DNA from: Pseudomonas thermotolerans DSM 14292
GTDB taxonomy: Bacteria > Pseudomonadota > Gammaproteobacteria > Pseudomonadales > Pseudomonadaceae
Length of the DNA stretch: 64,000 bases
Assembly: GCF_000364625.1 (NCBI RefSeq)
Contig: NZ_KB822608.1
Location: forward strand, 62,001-126,000
Direction: 5' to 3'
This document shows, piece by piece, positions 1 through 9,229 of this stretch. How positions within the stretch are numbered: the stretch's first letter is position 1; each line of letters starts with the position of its first letter. The position numbers were made by a program, and so were the translations under genes. The notes under the pieces are model-generated. The model was not told the origin of the DNA, did not search any database, and saw only the letters and a program-made list of their open reading frames with translations.

Positions 1-2307
1 CTGGACCTGCGGGTCGGCATGCGCAACGGCGACGCCCGCTTCACCGAGCGCTACCTGCCGACCCTGGCGCCGGGCTTCAATCCGGTGCTGGCCGAATGGC
101 TGAAGACCGCGATCCGCAGCGGTGCGGTCAACGCCGGCTACTTCGAGTTCCAGGGCTCGGTGAACCAGGGCGCCGAGCCGGCGGCGCGAGCCATGAGCCT
201 GTTCTTCGACGTCCGCGACGCGGTGCTGGCCTTCCAGCCCGGCTGGCCGGAGCTGACCGGCGCGCGCGGCCAGGTGATCGTCGAGGACCAGGGCGTGCGG
301 ATCCGTCTGGCCGAAGGGCGCATCCTCGACAGCCGGGTCGGCGAGGTGTTCGCCGAGGTGCCCATCGTCCCCGGGCGGGTGGCCCACCTGCAGCTGGACG
401 GCGCGGTGCACGGCAGCGTGGAGGATGCTCTGAAGATCCTCAAGGAAGCGCCCATCGGCACCGAGAAGATCTTCACCGACTGGTCGGGCAGTGGCGCGGT
501 GAACGGCCGCCTGAAGCTGGACATTCCGCTGCGCAAGGGCGAGCAGTCGCGAGTGGCGGTGGACTTCACGGTGGACGGCGCGCAGCTGACCCTCGGCAAG
601 CCGGCCCTGGCGCTCAGCCAGATCCGGGGCGACTTCAGCTACGACACCGCCCTCGGCCTCAGCGCCCCGGAGATCCGCGCCCAGGCCTTCGGTCGCGCGG
701 TGCGCGGCAAGGCGCTGGTGGAGCGCCGCGACGGCCGGCCGCGTACGCGCATCGAGGCGAGCGGCCAGGTCAGCCTGAAGAGCCTGACCGACTGGCTGGA
801 GCTGAAGACCCGGCTGCCGGCTTCCGGCAATCTGCCCTACAGCCTGGCGGTGATCCTCGACGGCGCCGGCAGCGAGCTGCGCATCGACTCCAGTCTCAAG
901 GGCCTGGCCATCGATCTGCCGCCGCCCTTCGCCAAGGCCGCCAACGAGGAACGCGCCACCCGCCTGCGCATGAGCCTGAGCGGCCCGGAGCGGCGCTATC
1001 GGGTCAATCACGGCGGTTTCGCCAAGCTGGACGCGGTCATGCCTGCGGGCCAGCCGGAGAGGCTGCGCGGCGAGCTGCTGTTCGGCAGCGGCCTGCCCAC
1101 CCTGCCTAAGGCACCCGGTCTGCAGGTCCGCGGCCGCCTGGCGGAGGTGAATGCCAGTGCCTGGCAGGAGGTCGCCAGGCGGCAGGCGCTCTCCGAGGTG
1201 AACGTCGCCCCGAACCTGCTGCGCGGCGTGGATCTGCGCATCGACCGCTTCCAGGGCTTCGGCACCAGCCTGGAGGATCTGGCGGTGCGTCTCGGCCGAT
1301 TCGACGACAGCTGGTCGCTGAGCCTCGACAACCCGAAGATCAAGGGGCGGGCGCTGAAACCGGACGATCAGGGCGCGCCCATCGCCATCAACCTGGAATA
1401 CCTGCGCCTGCCACCAGCCGAGCCGCCGCGGGAGGGGGACGAGGACCGTCCTGACCCACTGGCCGCGGTAGATCCGCGGCAGATCCCGGCGGTGGATCTG
1501 CGCATCGCCCAGCTGTTCCGTGGCGACGACCTGCTCGGTACCTTCGCCCTCAAGCTGCGGCCGACCGGGGAGGGGGTGCGCTTCGCGGACCTCGACCTCG
1601 ACCTCAAGGGGCTCAAGGTCGGTGGCAATGCCTGGTGGGAGGGCACGGCAGGACAGACTCGCACGCGCTATCAGGGCCGCCTGCAGGGCGGGAACCTGGC
1701 CGACGTGCTCAAGGCCTGGAACTTCGCCCCCAACGTCACCAGCGAACGCTTCCGCCTGGACGTCGATGGCCGCTGGCCGGGCTCGCCGGCCTGGGTGGCG
1801 CTGAAGCGTTTCAGCGGCAGCCTGGAACCGAGCCTGCGCCGTGGCCAGTTCGTCGAGGTGGAGGGCGGCGCCCAGGCCCTGCGGGTGTTCGGCCTGCTCA
1901 ACTTCGATGCCATCGGCCGCCGACTGCGCCTGGACTTCTCCGATCTGCTCGGCCGCGGCCTCAGCTACGACCGCGTCAAGGGCCGCCTGCAGGCCAGCGA
2001 CGGCGTTTACCACACCGAGCAGCCGCTGCTCCTCGAGGGGCCGTCCAGCAACCTGGAACTGGACGGCCGCCTGGACCTGGTCAGCGATCAGATGGACGCG
2101 CGGCTGCTGGTCAACCTGCCGCTGACCAGCAACCTGCCGCTGGCCGCGCTGATCGTCGGGGCGCCGGCCGTCGGCGGGGCTCTGTTCGTGGTCGACAAGC
2201 TGCTCGGCGACCGGGTGTCGCGTTTCGCCGCCGTGCAGTACAACGTCCGCGGACCGGTCCGAGCCCCCCAGATCACCCTGGCCAGGCCGCTCGATAAACC
2301 CCGCTGA
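1..2307 (+). CDS. yhdP: YhdP-type AsmA-like protein, C-terminal part
   Basis: The reading frame is open from the first base, so the gene starts upstream of the window; about 768 C-terminal residues are present. The protein is an alternation of beta-strand-forming stretches typical of the AsmA/YhdP/TamB group, ending in the family's conserved C-terminal block (a hydrophobic LPLAALIVGAPAVGGALF stretch, then a VQYNVRGPVRAPQI strand). Family members are inner-membrane-anchored periplasmic proteins that, with TamB and YdbH in E. coli, are implicated in moving phospholipids to the outer membrane. The assignment rests on this C-terminal pattern and length. The N-terminal membrane anchor is outside the window, so it cannot be checked. 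Confidence 0.8.
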   Translation: MDLRVGMRNGDARFTERYLPTLAPGFNPVLAEWLKTAIRSGAVNAGYFEFQGSVNQGAEPAARAMSLFFDVRDAVLAFQPGWPELTGARGQVIVEDQGVRIRLAEGRILDSRVGEVFAEVPIVPGRVAHLQLDGAVHGSVEDALKILKEAPIGTEKIFTDWSGSGAVNGRLKLDIPLRKGEQSRVAVDFTVDGAQLTLGKPALALSQIRGDFSYDTALGLSAPEIRAQAFGRAVRGKALVERRDGRPRTRIEASGQVSLKSLTDWLELKTRLPASGNLPYSLAVILDGAGSELRIDSSLKGLAIDLPPPFAKAANEERATRLRMSLSGPERRYRVNHGGFAKLDAVMPAGQPERLRGELLFGSGLPTLPKAPGLQVRGRLAEVNASAWQEVARRQALSEVNVAPNLLRGVDLRIDRFQGFGTSLEDLAVRLGRFDDSWSLSLDNPKIKGRALKPDDQGAPIAINLEYLRLPPAEPPREGDEDRPDPLAAVDPRQIPAVDLRIAQLFRGDDLLGTFALKLRPTGEGVRFADLDLDLKGLKVGGNAWWEGTAGQTRTRYQGRLQGGNLADVLKAWNFAPNVTSERFRLDVDGRWPGSPAWVALKRFSGSLEPSLRRGQFVEVEGGAQALRVFGLLNFDAIGRRLRLDFSDLLGRGLSYDRVKGRLQASDGVYHTEQPLLLEGPSSNLELDGRLDLVSDQMDARLLVNLPLTSNLPLAALIVGAPAVGGALFVVDKLLGDRVSRFAAVQYNVRGPVRAPQITLARPLDKPR

Positions 2308-2356
2308 AGGCTTGCGGAACGCCCGGCGGCGGGCTGCCAGGGCGGCGCAACTGGGG

Positions 2357-2362
2357 TATACT
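2357..2362 (+). promoter_or_regulatory. possible -10 element upstream of prfB
   Basis: TATACT lies about 41 bases before the prfB start and is the only good sigma-70 -10 match in this gap. No convincing -35 hexamer sits 16-18 bases upstream, so the call is tentative. Confidence 0.35.
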
Positions 2363-2402
2363 CGCTGGCTTTTCACATGTTCCAACGTGAGTGCCGACAG
2401 CC

Positions 2403-3498
2403 ATGGAAATCAATCCGATCCTCAATAGCATCAAGGACCTGTCCGAGCGCACCCAGATCATTCGGGGGTATCTTTGACTACGATCAGAAGCATGACCGTC
2501 TGATCGAAGTCAATCGCGAACTCGAAGACCCGAACGTCTGGAACAATCCCGAGTACGCGCAGAATCTCGGTCGCGAGCGCGCCCAGCTGGCCCAGGTGGT
2601 GGAAACCCTGGACGAGCTGAGCAGTGGTCTGGCCGACTCCCGCGACCTGCTGGACATGGCCGTGGAGGAGAACGACGAGTCCGCGGTGAACGACGTCGCC
2701 GTGGAGGTCGAGCGCCTCCGCGAGATCCTCGAGAAGCTGGAATTCCGCCGCATGTTCAGTGGCGAGATGGACCCCAACAACTGCTACCTGGACATCCAGG
2801 CCGGCTCCGGCGGCACCGAGGCTCAGGACTGGGCCAACATGCTGCTGCGCATGTATCTGCGCTGGGCCGACAAGCACGGCTTCGACACCGAGATCGTCGA
2901 GCTCTCCGAGGGCGAGGTCGCCGGCATCAAGAGCGCCACCGTGCATATCAAGGGCGAGTACGCCTTCGGCTGGTTGCGCACCGAGATCGGCGTGCACCGA
3001 CTGGTGCGCAAGAGCCCGTTCGACTCCGGCAACCGTCGCCACACCTCGTTCACCGCGGTGTTCGTGTCGCCGGAAATCGACGACAACATCGAGATCGAGA
3101 TCAACCCGGCCGACCTGCGCATCGACACCTATCGCTCCTCGGGTGCCGGCGGTCAGCACGTGAACACCACCGACTCGGCGGTGCGCATCACCCACGTGCC
3201 GACCAACACCGTGGTGAGCTGCCAGAACGAGCGCTCCCAGCACGCCAACAAGGACCGCGCCATGAAGATGCTGCGCGCCAAGCTGTACGAGCTGGAGATG
3301 CAGAAGCGCAACGCCGCCGCCCAGGCCCTGGAGGACTCCAAGTCGGACATCGGCTGGGGCCACCAGATCCGCTCCTACGTGCTCGACCAGTCGCGCATCA
3401 AGGACCTGCGCACCGGCGTGGAGCGCAGCGATTGTGACAAGGTGCTCGACGGCGATCTGGACGAATACCTCGAGGCCAGCCTCAAGCAGGGCCTCTGA
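2403..3498 (+). CDS. prfB: Peptide chain release factor 2, made by programmed +1 frameshift
   Basis: RF2 releases finished peptides at UGA and UAA stop codons. Translation starts at ATG 2403 and reads 24 codons to an in-frame TGA at 2475-2477. A +1 shift at CTT-TGA continues from GAC 2476 to the end, giving 364 residues, the normal RF2 length. The SPF anticodon-like tripeptide falls at about residues 204-206. The catalytic GGQ, in the [15 protein letters not shown] segment, falls at about 249-251. Without the frameshift the product would be a 24-residue peptide, so this is autoregulation and not a sequencing error. It lies just upstream of lysS, as in many gammaproteobacteria. Confidence 0.97.
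2463..2478 (+). promoter_or_regulatory. prfB programmed +1 frameshift site
   Basis: The sequence CGGGGGTATCTTTGAC contains a Shine-Dalgarno-like GGGGG three bases before the CTT slippery codon, followed by the in-frame TGA and a C. This is the canonical bacterial prfB recoding site. When RF2 is scarce the ribosome pauses at TGA and slips +1, so more RF2 is made. Confidence 0.96.
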
Positions 3499-3587
3499 TG
3501 CCAGAAGCCCGTGCAGGAGCGACCGTCGGACGGCGGCGCGCTCCTGCCCACCACTCACTTTGAAGATACGCCAAGCAGACAGACGAC

Positions 3588-5090
3588 ATGAGCGACCAAC
3601 CTCTCGACCAGCACGAACTGCAACAGGAAGAAAACCGGCTTATTGCCCTGCGCAAGGAAAAGCTGGCTGCCATCCGCAAGCAGGGCAACGCCTTCCCCAA
3701 CGACTTCCGGCGCGACAGCTACTGTGGCGAGCTGCAGAAGCAGTACGCCGACAAGAGCAAGGAAGAGCTGGAAGCGCTGGCCGTGCCGGTCAAGGTCGCC
3801 GGGCGTATCATGCTCAACCGCGGCGCTTTCATGGTCATCCAGGACATGAGCGGCCGACTGCAGGTCTACGTCAACCGCAAGGAGCTGCCGGCCGAGACCC
3901 TGGAAGCCATCAAGACCTGGGACCTGGGCGACATCATCGCCGCCGAGGGCATCCTGGCCCGCTCCGGCAAGGGCGACCTGTACGTGGACATGCGCAACGT
4001 GCGCCTGCTGACCAAGTCGCTGCGCCCGCTGCCGGACAAGCACCACGGCCTGACCGACACCGAGCAGCGCTACCGCCAGCGCTACGTCGACCTGATCGTC
4101 AACGAGGAAACCCGCCATACCTTCCGCGTGCGTTCCCAGGTGATCGCCCACATCCGCCGCTTCCTCGGCGAGCGCGGCTTCCTCGAAGTGGAAACCCCGA
4201 TGCTGCAGACCATCCCCGGTGGCGCCGCGGCCAAGCCCTTCGAGACCTACCACAACGCGCTGGACATGCCCATGTACCTGCGCATCGCCCCGGAGCTGTA
4301 CCTCAAGCGCCTGGTGGTCGGCGGCTTCGAGAAGGTCTTCGAGATCAACCGCAACTTCCGCAACGAGGGCGTGTCGACCCGACACAACCCCGAGTTCACC
4401 ATGCTCGAGTTCTACCAGGCCTATGCCGACTACGAGGACAACATGGACCTCACCGAGGCCCTGTTCCGCGAGCTGGCCCTGGCCGTGCTGGGCACCACCG
4501 ACGTGCCCTACCAGGGCAAGGTGTTCCACTTCGGCGAGCCCTTCGCCCGTCTGTCGGTGTTCGAGTCGATCCTCAAGTACAACCCGGAGATCAGCGCCGC
4601 CGACCTCCAGGACATCGATAAATGCCGGGCCATCGCCAAGCAGGCCGGCGCCGACGTCAAGGGCTTCGAGGGCCTGGGCAAGCTGCAGACGATGATTTTC
4701 GAGGAGCTGGTGGAGCACAAGCTGGAGCAGCCGACCTTCATCACCCGCTATCCGTTCGAAGTGTCGCCGCTGGCCCGCCGTTCCGACGACGATCCGAGCG
4801 TCACCGACCGCTTCGAGCTGTTCATCGGCGGCCGCGAGATCGCCAACGCCTACTCCGAGCTGAACGACGCCGAGGACCAGGCCGAACGCTTCATGCAGCA
4901 GGTCAAGGACAAGGATGCCGGTGACGACGAGGCCATGCATTACGACGCCGACTTCGTGCGCGCCCTGGAGTACGGCATGCCGCCGACCGCCGGCGAGGGC
5001 ATTGGCATCGACCGCCTGGTGATGCTGCTCACCGATTCGCCGTCGATCCGCGACGTCATCCTCTTCCCGCACATGCGCCCGCAGGCCTGA
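3588..5090 (+). CDS. lysS: Lysyl-tRNA synthetase, class II
   Basis: 500 residues, the usual LysS length. An N-terminal OB-fold anticodon-binding domain (about residues 60-150, with [19 protein letters not shown]) precedes the class II catalytic core. Motif 2 is visible as [20 protein letters not shown] and motif 3 as [20 protein letters not shown] near the C-terminus. The enzyme charges tRNA-Lys in the cytosol. It starts 89 bases after prfB and is followed by a strong hairpin terminator, so the two genes probably form one unit. Confidence 0.97.
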   Translation: MSDQPLDQHELQQEENRLIALRKEKLAAIRKQGNAFPNDFRRDSYCGELQKQYADKSKEELEALAVPVKVAGRIMLNRGAFMVIQDMSGRLQVYVNRKELPAETLEAIKTWDLGDIIAAEGILARSGKGDLYVDMRNVRLLTKSLRPLPDKHHGLTDTEQRYRQRYVDLIVNEETRHTFRVRSQVIAHIRRFLGERGFLEVETPMLQTIPGGAAAKPFETYHNALDMPMYLRIAPELYLKRLVVGGFEKVFEINRNFRNEGVSTRHNPEFTMLEFYQAYADYEDNMDLTEALFRELALAVLGTTDVPYQGKVFHFGEPFARLSVFESILKYNPEISAADLQDIDKCRAIAKQAGADVKGFEGLGKLQTMIFEELVEHKLEQPTFITRYPFEVSPLARRSDDDPSVTDRFELFIGGREIANAYSELNDAEDQAERFMQQVKDKDAGDDEAMHYDADFVRALEYGMPPTAGEGIGIDRLVMLLTDSPSIRDVILFPHMRPQA

Positions 5091-5100
5091 CGGGAAACTG

Positions 5101-5126
5101 CCAAAGCCGCCTTCGGGCGGCTTTGG
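5101..5126 (+). terminator. Intrinsic terminator after lysS
   Basis: A perfect 11-bp stem (CCAAAGCCGCC / GGCGGCTTTGG) closes a TTCG tetraloop 10 bases after the lysS stop. The T tract after it is short, so part of its effect may be RNA stabilisation. Confidence 0.85.
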
Positions 5127-5171
5127 CGTCCTTGCGGGGCCCGCATTGCTTCCGGACCACTCTCCGCCACA

Positions 5172-5924
5172 ATGAACGGAGAGCCCCCTCCGATCGAGGT
5201 GAACAGCACAGTGTCGCAATCCTCCAGCCCAGACCGCGCGGCCAGGGTGGCCAGCAGCGTTGCCGAAAGCGTTCGGTACCAGGGGCGCAAGACCAGCCGG
5301 CAGGGAAGCGAACAGCGCCGCCAGGCGATTCTCGACGCCGCCATGCGCATCATCGTTCGCGACGGGGTGCGCGCGGTGCGCCACCGGGCGGTGGCCGCCG
5401 AGGCCGGGGTGCCGCTGTCGGCGACCACCTACTACTTCAAGGACATCAACGACCTGATCACCGACACCTTCGCCCAGTTCGTCGAGCGCAGCGCGGCGGA
5501 CATGGCGAAGTTCTGGGGCTCCACCGAGGGCCTGCTGCAGGAGAAGGTCGGCCAGATGGACGGCAGCCCGGAGTCGCGCCGGCGCCTGGCCGACGACATC
5601 GCCGTCCTGGCGGTGGCCTACGTGCGCCAGCAACTGCTCAGCCGCCGCGACCAGCTGCTCGCCGACCGTGCCTTCCAGCAGGAGGCGCTGCTCAATCCGC
5701 GCCTCCACGAGCTGTTGCGTGCCCACCGGCGCATTCTCCTGCAAGGCGTCAACCATTTCTTCGAGGTGCTCGGTTCGCGGCAGCCGGAGCAGGATGCCAA
5801 GGTGTTGACGGCCATCATCGAGGAGATGGAATATCAGGGCCTCATCGATGGGGTGGACCACCTGGACAACGTGGACATGCTGGCCATCCTCAAGCGCTAC
5901 ATGTATCTGGTGCTGGGGCTCTAG
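5172..5924 (+). CDS. TetR-family transcriptional regulator
   Basis: 250 residues. A TetR DNA-binding domain occupies about residues 44-100: QAILDAAMRIIVRDGVRAVR, then an HTH with VPLSATTYYFKDINDLI. A longer helical ligand-binding region follows. The N-terminus before the domain is long and low in structure. ATG 5172 has no obvious ribosome-binding site; GTG 5211, preceded by GAGG at about 5196, is an equally good start and would give 237 residues. The effector and targets are unknown. The gene stands alone between the lysS terminator and a lipoprotein gene, in an order I recall from other pseudomonads. Confidence 0.85.
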   Translation: MNGEPPPIEVNSTVSQSSSPDRAARVASSVAESVRYQGRKTSRQGSEQRRQAILDAAMRIIVRDGVRAVRHRAVAAEAGVPLSATTYYFKDINDLITDTFAQFVERSAADMAKFWGSTEGLLQEKVGQMDGSPESRRRLADDIAVLAVAYVRQQLLSRRDQLLADRAFQQEALLNPRLHELLRAHRRILLQGVNHFFEVLGSRQPEQDAKVLTAIIEEMEYQGLIDGVDHLDNVDMLAILKRYMYLVLGL

Positions 5925-6072
5925 GCCCGTCTTCCGGCCCCCGTGGTAGCGGGGGCCGTCGCATTCAGGGACCGAAACCTGACCCTTTTCGGAGCGAGTC
6001 GCGGGGCAACCTTTGCTAGGGTTAATAACCAAGGGTACCGAGGCCGGTCCGAGCCATCACAAGGAGTGCGCA

Positions 6073-6624
6073 ATGAAAGCCTGGCGTCTGCTGTTCGCCA
6101 TGTCCTTCCTGCTGTTGAGCGGTTGCCTGGTGACCCTCCGGGAGCCGATCCCCGCCAACGAGGCGGCGCCCATTCCGCTGCTCGGCGAGTGGACGCGGCG
6201 CAACGAGTGGGGAGAGCAGCAGTACCTGGAGATCAGCCGGGCCGGCTCCAACGTCTACAAGGCGATCACCTACGTGAACAGTCCGGACGACCTGGAGAGC
6301 CTCAAGGAATACGGCTTCACCGTCGCCCACCACGGCGACCGCTGGTACATCTCGGTGGGTCTGCCGCAGAGTCTCGGGGCCAACTTCGCCATCGCCGGCT
6401 TCGAGCTGACCCGCGACAACGAGCTGGTGCTCTACAGCCTGGACGTCGATCGCATCCAGCAGGAGCTGCAGAGCGGCACCCTGCAGGGGCTCAGCTTCGA
6501 CACCCCGGAGGGCGACGGGGCGCTGCTGACCAGCCCGCTCGCCGAGGTGCTCGCCTATCTGGACGATCCGGCCAACGCCGACGTGTTCGTCGAGGCGGCG
6601 CGCTTTCAGCGCGTCGGTCAGTGA
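6073..6624 (+). CDS. Conserved lipoprotein, function unknown
   Basis: 183 residues starting at ATG 6073, with AAGGAG six bases upstream. A type II signal peptide (FAMSFLLLSGC) puts the lipidated cysteine at residue 18. The residues after Cys are Leu-Val, so there is no Asp retention signal and outer-membrane sorting is expected. The mature part is acidic and mixed alpha/beta, with no catalytic motif that I recognise. It ends 13 bases before the next gene and may be cotranscribed with it. Confidence 0.75.
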   Translation: MKAWRLLFAMSFLLLSGCLVTLREPIPANEAAPIPLLGEWTRRNEWGEQQYLEISRAGSNVYKAITYVNSPDDLESLKEYGFTVAHHGDRWYISVGLPQSLGANFAIAGFELTRDNELVLYSLDVDRIQQELQSGTLQGLSFDTPEGDGALLTSPLAEVLAYLDDPANADVFVEAARFQRVGQ

Positions 6625-6637
6625 CGGGGCGGTCTGC

Positions 6638-7936
6638 ATGGGGATGAACGATCACGTCGTGTTTGACGAGTACCAGCTGACCATCCGCGCGCTCTCCGAC
6701 CGCCTGGTGGAGGCCCAGGCGCCGATCCGCGTGCTGGATGCCATCAAGTGGGACGACGCCATCCGCCAGGATTTCTACACCCACCAGGGCAAGCAACCGC
6801 CCAGGGTGGACCGCGACTACTACCTCAAGTGCCGGCCGCTGGCCTTCGACCCGGAGGCCAAGAAGCGCGAGTTCCAGAACATCGAGCGGGACATCACCCG
6901 TCTGCTCGGCCAGTTCAACCCGGTGGGGCAGATCATGCGCCGCATGTGCCGCGAGTACCGCATGGTGATCCGCATGCTCGAGGCACGCGGCACCCAGGAC
7001 TTCGGGCTGATCTCCCAGGAGCTCTACGGTGCCGCCTCGGACGCCTTCCACGCCGGCGACCCGACCCTCGCCGACCTGGGTCTGATGCTCTCCGACTACC
7101 TGAACAACATCGCCGAGCGCGGCGACCTGGAGGACGAGCCCAAGACCCTCACCGCCAAGGACGCCGTGGAGATCCTGCAGAGCCGCCTGAGCGCGGTGTT
7201 CGGCGACGACGCCATTCGTGTCCTGGAGTCCGACGGCATAGTCGCCGACGCGGCGGCCGGCGCCGACTACATCAAGGTGCGCAGCGACGCCATGTTCAAC
7301 GAGCGCGACGTGCGCGCCCTGGAGGTCCACGAAGGGCTGGTCCACGTCGGCACCACCCTGAACGGCCTCAACCAGCCGATCTGTACCTTCCTGGCCAAGG
7401 GCCCGCCGTCGTCCACGGTGACTCAGGAAGGGCTGGCCATCCTCATGGAGGTGATCGCCTTCGCCTCCTATCCGGTGCGCCTGCGCAAGCTGACCAACCG
7501 CACCCGGGCCATCCACATGGCCGAGGAGGGCGCGGACTTCATGGAGGTCTACCGCTTCTACCGCGACCAGGGCTACGGCATGGAGGAAAGCTACGGCAGC
7601 GCCAGCCGGGTGTTCCGTGGCTCGACCCCGGATGGACTGCCGTTCACCAAGGATCTGTCCTACCTGAAGGGCTTCATCCTCATCTACAACTACATCCAGC
7701 TGGCGGTACGCAAGGGGCGTCTGGAGCAGATCCCTCTGCTGTTCTGCGGCAAGACCACCCTGGAGGACATGCGCACCCTGCGCCAGCTGGTGGATGAAGG
7801 TCTGGTGATCCCGCCGCTCTATTTGCCGCCGCAGTTCCGCGATCTCAACGCCTTGTCGGCCTGGATGTGCTTCTCCAACTTCCTCAACCATCTGAGCCTG
7901 GAGCGCATTGAGGCGGACTACGCGAACATCCTCTGA
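6638..7936 (+). CDS. QEGLA-motif (DUF1704, MATCAP-like) putative metallopeptidase
   Basis: 432 residues. The central block has VHEGLVHVGTTLNG (an HExxxH zinc-binding motif) followed about 30 residues on by the TQEGLAILMEV segment that names the family. Eukaryotic relatives (MATCAP/KIAA0895) are tubulin carboxypeptidases that use the same HExxxH motif, so peptidase activity is plausible here, but the bacterial substrate is unknown. Databases often call such proteins flavohemoglobin expression-modulating; nothing nearby supports that. A second ATG at 6644 is possible. It sits between a lipoprotein gene and a lipid-anchored hydrolase. Confidence 0.8.
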   Translation: MGMNDHVVFDEYQLTIRALSDRLVEAQAPIRVLDAIKWDDAIRQDFYTHQGKQPPRVDRDYYLKCRPLAFDPEAKKREFQNIERDITRLLGQFNPVGQIMRRMCREYRMVIRMLEARGTQDFGLISQELYGAASDAFHAGDPTLADLGLMLSDYLNNIAERGDLEDEPKTLTAKDAVEILQSRLSAVFGDDAIRVLESDGIVADAAAGADYIKVRSDAMFNERDVRALEVHEGLVHVGTTLNGLNQPICTFLAKGPPSSTVTQEGLAILMEVIAFASYPVRLRKLTNRTRAIHMAEEGADFMEVYRFYRDQGYGMEESYGSASRVFRGSTPDGLPFTKDLSYLKGFILIYNYIQLAVRKGRLEQIPLLFCGKTTLEDMRTLRQLVDEGLVIPPLYLPPQFRDLNALSAWMCFSNFLNHLSLERIEADYANIL

Positions 7937-7970
7937 GCCGTTGCCGCTCGCAGTGCCCCAAGGGAAGCCC

Positions 7971-8882
7971 ATGTACAGCCAGCCAGGGAAGATATTCGGG
8001 ACGTTCGCGCCGCTGCTGCTCGGCCTGCTGCTCGGCCTGGGCGGCTGCAGCCGGCTGCTGTTCTATCCCCAGCCGGGGCTGCCCTTCACCCCGCAGCGCG
8101 CCGGCCTGGAGTACCGCGATCTGGAGCTGCGCGCCGCCGATGGCACCCGCCTGCACGCCTGGTGGCTGCCGGCCAGGGCCGGTGTGGCGGTCAACGGCAC
8201 GGTGCTGCACCTGCACGGCAACGGCGGCAACCTGGCCAGTCACCTGGGCGGCAGCTGGTGGCTGCCGGAGCAGGGCTACCAGGTGCTGATGCTCGACTAC
8301 CGCGGCTACGGACTGTCCGCCGGCGACCCGGCGCTGCCCGAGCTGTACCAGGACATAGACGCGGCCTTCGCCTGGCTGGAGCAGGCGCCGGAGGTGCAGG
8401 GCAAGCCGCTGATCCTGCTCGGACAGAGCATCGGCGGTGCCCTGGCGGTGCACTACCTGGCCGGGCACCCGCAGCGCTACGAAAGGCTGAGCGCCCTGGT
8501 GCTCGACGGCGTGCCGGCCAGCTACCGCGAGGTGGCCCGCTACGCGCTGGGCAACGCCTGGCTCACCTGGCCGCTGCAGGTGCCGCTGAGCTGGCTGGTG
8601 CCGGACGGCGACAGCGCCATCCGCTCGATCCGCCAGCTAAAGGGCGTGCCGCTGCTGATCTATCACAGCCTCGACGACCAGGTGGTGCCCCTTTCCAACG
8701 GCGTGCGCTTGTATCAAGCTGCGCCCCCGCCACGGGCATTCCAGCCGACCCGCGGTGGTCACGTGCAGACCTTCGCCGAGCCGGTGTGGCGCGAGGTGAT
8801 GCTGCGCTTCCTCGAGGATCCGCAGGGCTTCGCCGGCCTGCGGCGGCTGGCCGAGCTCCCCAACCCCGAGAACCCGCAATGA
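7971..8882 (+). CDS. Lipid-anchored alpha/beta hydrolase
   Basis: 303 residues from ATG 7971. A hydrophobic N-terminus ends in LGLGGC with the lipobox cysteine at about residue 26, so the protein is probably membrane-attached and periplasmic. The alpha/beta hydrolase core shows the oxyanion segment HLHGNGGN, the nucleophile elbow GQSIGG (Ser at about 153), an acid region HSLDDQVV and the catalytic His in GGHVQTF. This resembles the BEM46/ABHD13-like group. The substrate is unknown. The stop overlaps the next start (ATGA at 8879-8882), so translation is coupled. Confidence 0.82.
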   Translation: MYSQPGKIFGTFAPLLLGLLLGLGGCSRLLFYPQPGLPFTPQRAGLEYRDLELRAADGTRLHAWWLPARAGVAVNGTVLHLHGNGGNLASHLGGSWWLPEQGYQVLMLDYRGYGLSAGDPALPELYQDIDAAFAWLEQAPEVQGKPLILLGQSIGGALAVHYLAGHPQRYERLSALVLDGVPASYREVARYALGNAWLTWPLQVPLSWLVPDGDSAIRSIRQLKGVPLLIYHSLDDQVVPLSNGVRLYQAAPPPRAFQPTRGGHVQTFAEPVWREVMLRFLEDPQGFAGLRRLAELPNPENPQ

Positions 8883-9205
8883 GTGAAGAACGCAATCTCA
8901 TTCCCTGTATCCTCACCGCCGTGGCCAGTGTGATCGTCACGGTCGGCTCGCTCTGGTACTACGGCTACCTGCACTTCGCCAAGCCCGAGGATGCCCGCCT
9001 GCTCGCCGAGTTCACCATGCTCAAGACCATTCCGGGCGAGGACGTGAAGCTGGCCTTGGAGCCGGCGCGCCAGGTGGCGATGTGCATCGACGGTGTGCTG
9101 GTGCTGTTCGACAGCCAGCAGAAGGGCCTCTCCGGCGTGCTGGTGGACGAGCGCAAGAGGGCCGTGCGCTGCGCCGGCCAGGAAACGCCCCAGGAAATCC
9201 GCTGA
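8879..9205 (+). CDS. Small conserved membrane protein, function unknown
   Basis: 108 residues starting in the ATGA overlap with the hydrolase gene. One transmembrane helix at residues 8-28 (IPCILTAVASVIVTVGSLWY) is followed by a soluble domain of about 75 residues that includes two Cys. It probably faces the periplasm. No family recognised. Coupling suggests that it works with, or is made in step with, the upstream hydrolase. Confidence 0.7.
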   Translation: MSEERNLIPCILTAVASVIVTVGSLWYYGYLHFAKPEDARLLAEFTMLKTIPGEDVKLALEPARQVAMCIDGVLVLFDSQQKGLSGVLVDERKRAVRCAGQETPQEIR

Positions 9206-9229
9206 AACTCCCCGGCCGCGGGTTGCGCT

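Noticed and set aside
2377..3498. prfB starting at ATG 2377 in the +1 frame
   Set aside because: It would bypass the recoding site and replace the conserved RF2 N-terminus; ATG 2403 with frameshift gives the standard 364 residues.
3555..6032. A long minus-strand open frame of 825 codons opposite lysS and the TetR gene
   Set aside because: Its residues are repetitive Leu/Gly/Val/His/Ala and it lies opposite well-defined genes; long antisense frames are expected at this GC content.
8162..9205. Single 347-codon frame spanning the hydrolase and the next small gene
   Set aside because: Its first two-thirds is a frame shadow of the hydrolase; only the last 108 codons are a gene.
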